Positions 49,209 to 58,770 of a DNA stretch of 64,000 nt are shown in pieces. Each line of letters starts with the position of its first letter. Position 1 is the first letter of the stretch. A program made the position numbers and the translations under genes. The notes beneath the pieces are model-generated. The model had not been told where the DNA came from and did no database searches. It was given only the letters and a program-made list of their open reading frames with translations. Origin of the DNA: Trichopria drosophilae (taxonomy: Eukaryota; Arthropoda; Insecta; Hymenoptera; Diapriidae); assembly GCA_030407085.1 (NCBI GenBank), contig CM059582.1:87560501-87624500 (forward strand), in the 5' to 3' direction.

Positions 49209-50406
49209 AGGTTCATAGTTGATTCGTGGATTAGGCCTACAGGGGATACCTCTTTAAAAAAAACGCGCCTAGGACTCTACCCCTTGGGTGGCGAGGAAAA
49301 GAGTTTTTATTTATTTTCCCATAAATATTTTGGGAAAAAATAAGTAAATAAGGCAAACATCTAAAAAGCCTGATAGATGTAATAAATATACAAAAAACAT
49401 AATACAAAAATGAGTTAAAGTTATAACGACATTGATAAATAAATACTTTAGTAACTATATAAATCAACAAATGAATAGGTTTCCAGTTCATACCTAACAG
49501 TAAATTACATAATAAGGTTCTGATTTAAAAAAATACATGTGTAATAGATTCGTAAAACTCTCGGTCGGTGTGTTATCTACTTACATACAATATAAATATT
49601 TACGATGCAATAGATAAACATTAGTTATTTTTTTATGAAAATTCATTTCAATTGCATCAACAATCAAACATGAGGGTTGTTAAGAATCAAGGCGTTACAA
49701 GAACAACTCGTTATTCGTTCGTGAAATACAATTATTATCAATTTTTTTGTAACAGGTACATATATTAGTAAATACGGGTAATTATGGAAACAAAATCTCT
49801 ATTTCTGTTATTCCTTTATATTAATACAAACAAACGTGATATATTGCATTATAATTGGTGATAATGCTCGAAGTATTTGCATGCGCAGACTTTAATATCG
49901 TAAATTACCATAAAATTTTATTAAACAATTTCAGAGTTACTGCTCTGCATGTATCTTCATAAAAATGTTAAAGTTGCAATTTTATGTTAAAAATTGAAAA
50001 CGAACAGCGATTTTTGTTGTTCCGAATCGTTCGAAATTAATAAATTAATATTGCTTGAATTTTAAATAATGAATTTTTCATTTTGAATGTCGTGCCTAGA
50101 TTTATTCCAAAATTATCAGAGAGAAGAAAATTCCGGATCGAGTTTACATCCGGAGAAACGTATTATATTTATAACAATTATACAATTATATAAATATAAC
50201 TTAAATAGCAATTCAGTAAAATGTAGCGTAAAAGTAAATGCAAAACATAGTAGAACACGCGTTTTTTCCGATATAATCTCACATTTCATGAAATAAACGT
50301 TTTAAACATTTTTGTTTAGCAGTTTTTAAGGTATTGTTTTAACTATTAGCAATAACTTACAACATAATTAACGATATAATTATATTTTTAAAGAATAAAT
50401 AACTAA
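49209..50406 (-). repeat. hAT right inverted arm, inner part
   Basis: Reverse complement of about 45405-46592 of the left arm. Its right boundary, 50406, is the LINE B insertion point; the arm continues at 54727. The last 369 bp (50038-50406) are repeated at 54358-54726. Confidence 0.92.
50038..50406. repeat. 369-bp target-site duplication of LINE B, left copy
   Basis: Starts TAATAAATTAATATTGC and ends AAATAACTAA. It matches 54358-54726 at all but one base (C at 50134 against A at 54454). The left hAT arm has the base matching 54454, so this copy holds the later change. Confidence 0.95.
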
Positions 50407-50684
50407 AGGATTGCACTTCCGGTGTTTGAGTGGTTAACACGCTTCTTGATAGTGTTCTGACATTTGGCATAAATTTATTAAGTCAGAATTTAATTATTTT
50501 TAATTGCTTGTTGTGATGAAGTTTTTTGTGCTGTACGAGTGATACTGTACTGTTCGTCTTCTGATTTTCCGCCTCCAATTGTGAAAGTTTTACTGTCAAA
50601 GTTCTGTGGTCATCCTAACCTATAAAGTAGGCATTTTTTTCCTAATATATAAAAACTGTCCCTTCTAATAGTTTTAGGGGCTGC

Positions 50685-53600
50685 ATGGCTTCACGTCGCC
50701 CTCTTATCCATCGACTTTTGCCTATAAGAACTCCTGGTGCTAGCATTAGTCCGAGTTGTCGGCCTGCAAGGGAGGCCTCATCACATCAGAATGGTATTTT
50801 ACATATTACATTCCGTAATATTCATGGACCTCATAACCTCTCTATGGCGGATAGACCATCTACTAACGCCATCACCAACTATTCTGAGACATGGCTTCCG
50901 ACGTACACTCTGCCAGCTACTTATGAGGGTTTTTCATCCTTTGCTGCACCAGCTGATAGACAGGGGTCGTCAGGAAGATTTAGTGGCGGTCTGATTACGG
51001 TACTTCCTTCAATTGGGTCTCCAGAAGTGGTTGAAGTCTCCGCTTACTGGCTTTTTATTTCAGTGAAAACTCTTCCGGTTCCTATACTTCAAGGATCAAT
51101 ATATTTTCCCCCAAGTATAAATCTTCAAGAGCAACTTCAGACGTTACAAATGGTTATGGACTCACTTAATGATAGATATCCAAATAATTTAATTGTTCTG
51201 GGTGGAGACTTTAACTCATGGATGGGTGACCTTAATTTTGAAGGTGAGTGCCAGCATGTATTTATTGGTACTTCGCTCCTTGATGAACGGCGGGCCCGTG
51301 ACCCCCGGTGTAATGTGCGCGGCAAGATTTTGTATAAATTTATGTTTGAAAATAATTATGTACTTCTAAATGGGCGTTCGCCTGGTGACACACCTGCTCA
51401 GTTGACATTCATCGGCGCCGGCGGGCGCAGTACGGTAGACCTGGTCTGGGTCTCCGCTAGCTTTTTGCATTTTGTTAAAGATTTTTTTGTAGGCGCAGAC
51501 AGTGGAGGCTCAGACCACCTTCCGGTAACAGTTACCTTTCATTTAAGGTGGGAAAATTCCCCGGCGTTATCGGAGATTGGTAACTTTGGGGGCAAGCGTG
51601 CGGTGACCTGGTCGGCGGAAGGAGCGTCTAGGCTAAGTAGTCGATTAGACGAGCTGAACCCCTATGAATTGTATTTTAATCACGAAGCGCATACATTTTT
51701 AGTTAACGAACTCTGTCAGGACTTAATTGGGTTTGCGGAGCAGGCTGGGTTAGTTAAAACGATAAGAGGGGGTGGATCCAATAATATCACAGAGTCTCGG
51801 TGGTATGACAGATCCTGCAGAGAATCTCGTAAAATTATGAACAGAGCTTTACAGCGTTTGCGTACAAATAATTACGAGCGTAGCTTTGAGGTCGTATACC
51901 TTAAAGCCAAAGAAGACTTTAGGCGGACGACGACTGCGGCAAAGAGATTGTACTTTTCGAGCGTGGCTGAGTCGTTTTCTAAGGTGGGCGATTCCGGGAG
52001 CTTCTGGTCTGCGGTCCGGAGGCACAGGAGGGCTCCTGTGCAGAGCCCTTCTGTGCCGCTGGAGGCATGGGAGCGGCACCTTGGTCTTCTCTACCCTCCT
52101 AGGCCTTCTACACCTTTCACGTTTTATGGTACTTTTGACAATGAACTAGACATGGCCATTACACCCTGTGAACTTCTGGAGAGCATGAAGAGATTGAAGA
52201 CCGGTAAAGCTGTTGGCCCTGACGGGATCCCTGCGGAAATTTGGAAAATGCTTACAGGCAACTGGTTTTCATTCATCCTTGATTTATTTAATCAGATTTT
52301 TTCCGATGAAATGCCCCCTCAGGGGTGGATGTTCGCCAATCTCTTCATGCTCTTTAAGAAGGGTGATCGATCTGCTCCCGCAAACTACAGGGCTATAGCT
52401 TTAACCAATGCACTAACAAAGCTTTTTATGCAAATAATAACTGCAAGATTGGAGCGTTGGGCGGAGTTAAGGAAATTAATTCCAGAAGAACAGGCGGGTT
52501 TTAGGAGGGGACGCTCTACGGAAGAGAACATTTATGTCCTGAACGCAGCAGTTCAAATACAATTAAGGAAAAAGAATTCGAAATGTTACATCCTCTTCGT
52601 CGACTTTCGCAGAGCGTTCGATTCTATTCCCCATGTCAAGCTGTGGCATAAATTGTACAGTCTTGGAGTCAGCGCAAAGATAGTTAGGTTACTCAAGTCC
52701 TTTTATGACTCGGCAAGGTCTTCTGTAATTAGTCGCAGCGGTACATCGGGGTCGGTGGAGGTGACTAAGGGTGTCCTTCAGGGTGAAATCTTGAGCCCGT
52801 TGCTATTTCTCCTTTATATTTCGGAATGTGTCAGCTTTTTTCGAGACAACCATCTAAGGGGTGTTGATTATACGTTAACGTTTGACCTCATGATGTTACT
52901 TTATGCCGATGACCTGGCGATTTTTGCCTACTCTCCTGCTGATTTAAGGTCAAAACTGAGGGTTCTTGGATCATATTGTGCATTGAATGGACTTTATGTC
53001 AACACTTCGAAAACGAAAATTGTAATTTTTAGAAGAGGTGGTCCTATTGTTGCCACGTCCTGTAATTTTCTACTTGACAGTGAACAAATAGAGGTTGTAC
53101 CTTTATATCGTTACCTGGGTATAATTGTCTCGTCATCGGCTAAAGGGCTGAAGGCTACAGAGGATGCTATAGTCAGAACCCGCCAAGCTACGGCGTCAGT
53201 TTTGGCTATAATGGCTTCTGTAAAAAGTGACTCGTGTGACGCGGCCCTGAAATTGTATAATGCATCTATTATTTCAATATGTTATATGCAGCTCCCTGTT
53301 GGACCCTTGGTCATCTCGAACGTCTTGAGACTGCTCAAATTGATTTTTTTAAAAGATGGCTTAGGCTTCCCAGGTCGACACCTACCTACCTTCTGCGTCT
53401 TGAATTGGGCCTTTACAGTATTGCGGCAGAAATAATTAGACGTGCATTGCAGTTTGTTATTAGGTTACTGCGTCTGGAGCCGACAAATTTGGCGCGCATG
53501 GGTCTCTGTAGGTTATATGAGCTCAGTATGGGTACTGCGAGTGGGTTAGCCCTAAATTGGGTCACGCAATTGAGGCAGGTCCTGAGCTAGTCGACCTATG

Positions 53601-54118
53601 ATGAACTGTGGGACGACTTTACCATTGAAAATTGGCAGGCCCGTTTGTCAGGGACTTGTGAAGCCTTCGCGACAGAGTTACGTACTCGGGATTTGCAACG
53701 GTATGTTCAGTCCGACTCGGTTCAAATACCAATTTTTAGGCAGTTTACAGACGGCCTGGCCAATTTGTGCCCTTCCCGCTGCCAGCTCTCTTTTTTGAGC
53801 CTTAAGGTCCAGTTAAGAACCTCTACAATTTTTTCGCGTTCGCTTTACATTGGTAATACTCGTCATGTTTATAACCCATCTGAAATGTGTTCGTTATGTA
53901 ATTTATTAGAAAACGAGACCTTGACCCATATTTTGTGTAACTGCCCCCTTGCGCGACCTTCAAGAAAGAGACTGATGCGAAACCCGAAGCTCGGTGGCCG
54001 CTGTTTTCTTGAATCAATGGCTTATTTAATTAACTCATCGGAGATTAGCGCGCTTAGAATATTGTTTTATTTTGTAAAATCGTGTTTCGTCAGAAGGCAA
54101 TTTGTGCTTGAGTACTAA
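50685..54118 (+). pseudogene. LINE B endonuclease-reverse transcriptase, one frameshift and one stop
   Basis: Single ORF2-type protein. Frame 1 (50685-53435) includes an APE-like endonuclease with the start motif TFRNIHG, ETWLP, GGDFNSW at residues 173-179, STVDLVWVS and SDH at 276-278, the nicking residues all present. The reverse transcriptase shows GKAVGPDGIPAEIWK, FKKGDRSAPANYRAIALTN, EEQAGFRRGRSTEEN, LFVDFRRAFDSI, KGVLQGEILSPLLF and catalytic YADD at residues 740-743. Near 53275 a -1 shift moves coding to the frame of LYAAPCWTLGHLERLETAQ, which runs to 54118 with a single TAG at 53588-53590. The C-terminal end has a Cys/His finger, CSLCNLLENETLTHILCNC. The RT core is intact, but the C-terminal region cannot be made from this copy as sequenced. 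Confidence 0.94.
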
Positions 54119-54332
54119 ACTATTTAATGTATTTTTTTCAATTATATTATAGGCTAAATACGACTCTGTTTGTTCTTATTGGTTAGTAACAGCGATTTTA
54201 TCTTTTGCGTCTATGTTAGTCATTATGTATTATGTAGCTTCTAGATGTTAATTTTAAGTGTAAGCTGCCTAAGTTGTACCTGTGCAATCCAACCCTTACG
54301 AATCAAATGTATTTCAATTGAGGGTCAATAAA
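54119..54332 (+). other. LINE B 3' UTR
   Basis: AT-rich, no coding sequence. Ends GGGTCAATAAATTA just before the tetranucleotide tail; AATAAA at about 54327 could act as a poly(A) signal. Confidence 0.6.
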
Positions 54333-54357
54333 TTATCTATCTATCTATCTATCTATC
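54333..54357 (+). repeat. TATC tetranucleotide tail of LINE B
   Basis: Six TATC units close the element in place of a poly(A) tail. The 369-bp duplication begins on the next base. Confidence 0.9.
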
Positions 54358-54726
54358 TAATAAATTAATATTGCTTGAATTTTAAATAATGAATTTTTCA
54401 TTTTGAATGTCGTGCCTAGATTTATTCCAAAATTATCAGAGAGAAGAAAATTCAGGATCGAGTTTACATCCGGAGAAACGTATTATATTTATAACAATTA
54501 TACAATTATATAAATATAACTTAAATAGCAATTCAGTAAAATGTAGCGTAAAAGTAAATGCAAAACATAGTAGAACACGCGTTTTTTCCGATATAATCTC
54601 ACATTTCATGAAATAAACGTTTTAAACATTTTTGTTTAGCAGTTTTTAAGGTATTGTTTTAACTATTAGCAATAACTTACAACATAATTAACGATATAAT
54701 TATATTTTTAAAGAATAAATAACTAA
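54358..54726. repeat. 369-bp target-site duplication of LINE B, right copy
   Basis: 368 of 369 bases match 50038-50406. It is continuous with the outer hAT right arm at 54727. Confidence 0.95.
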
Positions 54727-54939
54727 CTGCAAACAATATAAACCAGTGATAGTTTCGAGACATTCATTTATAATTATTTTTATTCGAATTTTATGATTTT
54801 AATTCAATTTATGCATTTTTCATATTCAATGAAAAAAACGTTTACATTAATAACGCCTGGAATTAATTTGATTAATGAAATAGTTTTTAATATATAGTAT
54901 ACTGTCGGGCTAAACTTTATTAGGAGGATTATTGATAAA

Positions 54940-55256
54940 TCTCCCGTACCGCTTGGTAGCCGAGTGGTCTAAGCGTTGGAAAGCAAAAAATATTTTTGGC
55001 GTTCGCGCCCAAATATGGGACGACTTTTTTTTTTTTTTTATTTTCATAATAACGATCATGCATATCAAATTATTTATTGGACAATTTATTATTACTTCTT
55101 TAAAATTTATTTTGGCATATATAATGATAAAGCAAATACTAAAATACTGTTTTGATTCCCACAACATTTATTCCATTCAATATTATTAATTATGGCATTT
55201 TTATACAAATACATTTAAGTTGCAATCCTGATTAAAAGAATTATTATTATTATTAC
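54940..55256 (+). repeat. tRNA-like (SINE-like) module 2, right arm
   Basis: A box TAGCCGAGTGG at 54957-54967, B-box-like GGCGTTCGCGCC at 54998-55009, then a T run of about 15 at 55025. Spacing between boxes (about 30 bases) is workable for Pol III. Confidence 0.65.
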
Positions 55257-55619
55257 AAAAACAGTTCGGTGGATTCAATACATTATCTATTGTTATTGAT
55301 TAGCGAAAATTTATAAACTGAACTTAAATCATAAAAATTGAATAAAAAGAATTATTAATTAACTTCTGAAATCTGAATTTAGAATTCTTTGGTTCGATGT
55401 ATATGGCTTAATCTCATTTTATAGATTTTCAATATTAAAAACACTGTAATTGTTTAAAATATATTAACCATTGATATTGGATTTCATGAATAAATTGAAT
55501 ACATTGCTTTTAGATGTCTCCTTAAAAGAAGTAAAGTTTCTTTGATATAATAATTACGAAATTAAGAATTTCGGACATATCAATAAGTTAAAAATATTTT
55601 TGAAAATTAAATTATTAAA

Positions 55620-55935
55620 ATAATGATTCTTTTAGTTAGGGTTAAAACTGATATAGTTTTATAAAAATAATTCAAAGTCATAATTAATAATATTCAATCG
55701 AATAAATATTGGGGGAAATAAATTAAGGTATTTTTTAATTTGCTTTAATGTTACATTTGTCAAAATAAATGAAGAAAACATAAACATATATTAAATTGGC
55801 TGATAAATAATTTTGATATGCACAATCTTTACTATGCAAAAAAATAAGAAAAAAAAATCGTCCCGTACTGGGCGCGAACACCAAAAAACAGCGCAACATT
55901 CCAGCACTTTAACCACTAGGCTACCAAGCATTACG
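55620..55935 (-). repeat. tRNA-like (SINE-like) module 1, right arm
   Basis: Minus-strand copy: A box reversed at 55913-55923, B-box-like reversed at 55871-55882, then a T run. Partner of the module at 44195-44520. Confidence 0.65.
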
Positions 55936-56646
55936 AAAATAGATATGTAGTAATGTTGTATATGAACATCGGCAGAAGAAATTTCTTTAATGAAAAAATA
56001 CTTATCATACACAAGAAAAATAAAGAAAGCAATCACTATGCAATATTGAAAATTATATAATTTTATCGCACATATATAAATGCTGCATTATTTTACTATT
56101 ACGTAATATAACAATAATTCAGAAATAATTAATTTATTCAATACTTATTTTTCAAATTGAATAAAAAATTATTTAGGATAGTTGAAACTTGGCTAGCATA
56201 TTTTTGAATTGAATTTACATTAAAAAATAATTCATTTTGATTAAAACAACTTGATTAATAAAAGTAGGAGTTTTCCTGATAAATAACAATAATTAATTGT
56301 ATCTTCATTTTGAATTTCGCGCCTAGATTTACTCCAAAATCATAAGAGAAAAGAAAGTTCTATTTATAGTATCGGAATTCGCGGAAGGATACGTCCGTCA
56401 AATTTCCTTCTAACAGCGTCAGTAGAGCCCACACAGACACGCCGACTTTGATAGTGTGAGTGCGGTGGGGATATCACACGGGCGCGTCGACTTTGGTAGT
56501 GTGAGTGCGGAGGAGAAATCACACGGATGAGCCGCGTTTGCATGTGGATTCTCCGCGGCGAGTCCGCGGGAAGTATGGAAGGGGACGAAAATCTCCGTGG
56601 CCGGAACGCGGTGGGGATGGGAATTCTCCGCGGATCGGCAACTCTG

Positions 56647-56654
56647 GTTCAAGA
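56647..56654. repeat. 8-bp target-site duplication, right copy
   Basis: GTTCAAGA directly after the hAT terminus; identical to 43472-43479. Confidence 0.95.
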
Positions 56655-57487
56655 GCTAAGGCAGGATGATATGGGTCCTCGGTCACAAACGGAACCTGAC
56701 AACGCTCGAGAAACAGCTCGACAAACGTGTTGGCAAAGATCAGGTCCAAAAAACGCGACTGACAGTTAGGTATTAAATTAAATTGCCCTAGTCTTAGAGC
56801 TTGCTGAAATATATGTAAGTAATCACTCTTTACAAAACTAGTGTGCGAGGACTCACTAGAGCCAATAAAATGACGAACATTAAAATCCCCTAAAATCATT
56901 AATCCATCATGAGCGCAAATATAAGCCGAATCCTCAATAAGTGAGAGCGCACCCGAGAAGGCGGAAACTGATAAGTCAGGTGGCAAATACAAAATAAATA
57001 AAAGTAGACGAACGGTATTTACAGTGCAGCGAATTGCTAGTGCATCGTATGAAGTGTCAGAGTACGTAGTCAAAGGAACTTCAACATACGGAATTTACTA
57101 CGCACAGGGAAATACAAGTGAACTAGCAACGGTTGGTTTTAGCCACCTTTCGGTAAGCGCGAAAGCGTCGAAATTTAGAGCACCCGAACTAATTGATGCT
57201 AATTCTAGTTTGGTGTTGAGGCCGCGAACGTTTTGATATAGAACAGATAATAACGACGAATTGACGCATTGCGATGTAGATGAAATACAGACCGATACAT
57301 TCGACAACACTGCAGACGCGGTGGCACAGGGCACACGAGACGAATAATCACAGTCTAGTCCTCTTGACGATGTTGTGGACGGATTTTTGCGACATATGGA
57401 CGACCATCCCTGTACTTTAGGGTGTAGTTCCTCTGGGCTTCTGGTGAGCGGCTGTGCAGATCGTCTAGTGCTTCCTGTAACTCCCAA
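56647..57487 (-). pseudogene. LINE A ORF2, APE-type endonuclease part
   Basis: The frame is open from 57487, overlapping the end of ORF1. Recognisable endonuclease begins at about 57280 with LLSVLYQNVRGLNTK, then FDAFALTERWL (the E of the TETWL motif). Two consecutive stops (TAG, TAA at 57100-57095) break it after SLVFPCA. In the same frame it continues with ILYLPPDLS, ILGDFNVRHF, SRFLDLIFAN and the final EDPYHPALALE, corresponding to the SDHxP end of the domain with Tyr and His in altered positions. The frame then passes through the hAT target site into the RT fragment at 43471. Confidence 0.9.
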
Positions 57488-58479
57488 CGTTGAAGAGCGG
57501 TCCGATCTGGACCGATGGAAAAGTTGAGAACTTCCAAAATATTGGGAACTTCTATCGGCTTGGACTGACGAAAAAGTTTGAGAAGTTCTTTCGCCGTTTT
57601 TCCTCTTTGTAGAAATATTTTGAGCGGTCTTGGCCTCTGAGCCTCCTGGGACAGACGACCAACACGTGAGTAACTGAGAGGGCTCGGCAGCTCAATATTA
57701 TAATGATTAAAAATAGCCGTAATAATTTCGGTTTCGCGACTCTTAACAGAATCTGGATCAGCATCATGAATTTCCGGAACAGCATAAACTAAAACGTTGT
57801 TAGCATATCTCGATCGAGCACGGATTTCTGCTACCACTTCAGACATACCTTTGCGGTCATTCCCGACCGAGTTGAGTTCTAGCTCCTCCACTCTAGCATC
57901 TAGTGTAGACACGCGATTATTTAGCACCTCCTGCAAATCACTAAGATCTTGCACTTGCATAGAGAGATTTTCTTGTTGGATATTAAACGCCGTAAAATCG
58001 CTTGTTAGTCGAGCAAGTGAGGATTTGATGTCCAATAAATCGGAACTAAATGACGCACGAAAGTCACACAGAGCGGCCGTGATTAATTGCGGTAGATCAG
58101 GATGGAGATCGGCAGTGGGGAGATATTGGGCGACAACAGGTACATCAACTGGAACAGATTCTTGAGTTGGAACGATAGCGGCAGATACCTGGTCTGGATT
58201 GCATGCAGCACAGTGTAAAGCACGATCGGTGTCAAAAAATCCTTTGGCACGCGTTGCACAGCCCGGATGGAAAGCTCTATTGCAATCGATGCAAAACACG
58301 GCACAGCGTCGAATAATTTTCCCAGACGTGCATGACTTATACACACAAGGAATCCCTTTTGCCGGTAGCGGTGACGGACGAGTAATGAGCGTATTGGTAG
58401 ATCGGGTATTGGGCAGGTCACGACCATTGGTAGATAGGCGGGGCTTGCTGCGAGGCACCACACTAGGTAATAGCGGCAT
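57355..58479 (-). CDS. LINE A ORF1 protein, PHD-like finger plus coiled coil and RRM-like domain
   Basis: Intact 374-residue ORF from the ATG at 58479. Such ORF1 proteins bind the element RNA and act as nucleic-acid chaperones in LINE particles (family knowledge). Seen here: a basic N-terminus; Cys/His cluster C45, C50, C59, C63, C66, H71, C74, C90, C93 consistent with a PHD-type C4HC3 finger; Leu/Asp-rich coiled coil at about 140-202; an RRM-like region at about 224-305 (NNVLVYAVPE, RPLKIFL strands); a small basic C-terminal domain to 374. ORF2 begins in an overlapping frame. It is the only undamaged protein-coding gene of any length in the window, although its element is split and 3'-truncated, so it can act only in trans if expressed. 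Confidence 0.88.
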   Translation of the reverse strand: MPLLPSVVPRSKPRLSTNGRDLPNTRSTNTLITRPSPLPAKGIPCVYKSCTSGKIIRRCAVFCIDCNRAFHPGCATRAKGFFDTDRALHCAACNPDQVSAAIVPTQESVPVDVPVVAQYLPTADLHPDLPQLITAALCDFRASFSSDLLDIKSSLARLTSDFTAFNIQQENLSMQVQDLSDLQEVLNNRVSTLDARVEELELNSVGNDRKGMSEVVAEIRARSRYANNVLVYAVPEIHDADPDSVKSRETEIITAIFNHYNIELPSPLSYSRVGRLSQEAQRPRPLKIFLQRGKTAKELLKLFRQSKPIEVPNILEVLNFSIGPDRTALQRWELQEALDDLHSRSPEAQRNYTLKYRDGRPYVAKIRPQHRQED

Positions 58480-58770
58480 CCCATTTCTTCAAAGAAAGAA
58501 GCGTGTTTACAAAAATCAATGACGTCAGCACACAGGCGACGTGGCAGCATATATGCAAATAATTGCAAGAGATCGGAAATCACTAATATGCACACTAAAC
58601 TAAAATAAATGCCACAAAAACCAGTGCACAGAAAGCAGCCACAACGCTAATCCGAAGAATACAATAAGAAAATAATCTTCAATATCCAGATCGCTCAAGC
58701 GAAAAATAGCGAAAGTAAGCACGAGCTGCCGAAAAACGATCCGGTCACTATCAGATTTGTAAACAAACTC
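58480..58770 (-). other. LINE A 5' UTR
   Basis: Non-coding sequence between the ORF1 start and the satellite boundary. It presumably holds the LINE internal promoter; no specific box recognised. Confidence 0.6.

Larger units (their letters stand above)
50407..54357 (+). mobile_element. LINE B, near full-length non-LTR retrotransposon
   Basis: 3951 bp: 278-bp 5' UTR, a single ORF with endonuclease and reverse transcriptase, a 3' UTR of about 215 bp and a TATC-repeat tail. It lies in the right arm of the hAT element and is flanked by a 369-bp direct duplication, far beyond the usual LINE target duplication of up to a few tens of bases. No ORF1 was found. Clade not determined (APE-type endonuclease, so not the R2 group). 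Confidence 0.92.
43480..56646 (+). mobile_element. hAT DNA transposon with 3.1-kb inverted arms
   Basis: Ends are identical inverted sequences starting CAGAGTTGCCGATCCGCGG, flanked by the 8-bp duplication GTTCAAGA. Without LINE B and its target duplication (4320 bp) the element is about 8.85 kb: left arm 43480-46592, central region 46593-49208 with a frameshifted BED-finger hAT transposase, right arm 49209-50406 plus 54727-56646. hAT terminal repeats are usually only tens of bases, so arms of 3.1 kb are exceptional. Deleting the insert in silico, with one TSD copy kept, restores the LINE A reading frame across the site, which confirms both boundaries. Confidence 0.93.
54727..56646 (-). repeat. 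hAT right inverted arm, outer part
   Basis: Reverse complement of 43480 to about 45404, including both tRNA-like modules and the GC-rich outer 330 bp that ends in CGGCAACTCTG. Differences from the left arm are scattered single bases. Confidence 0.93.
56647..58770 (-). mobile_element. LINE A, 5'-side part (5' UTR, ORF1, endonuclease)
   Basis: Minus-strand LINE whose 5' end abuts the resumed satellite at 58771. Order from right to left: 5' UTR (58770-58480), ORF1 (58479-57355), overlapping start of ORF2 with endonuclease (down to 56647), then the hAT insertion. Confidence 0.93.

Noticed and set aside
50407..50684. A-box-like sequence (GTTTGAGTGGTTAAC) at the LINE B start as a Pol III promoter
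   Set aside because: Resembles tRNA D-arm sequence but no B box is seen at suitable distance; too weak to call.
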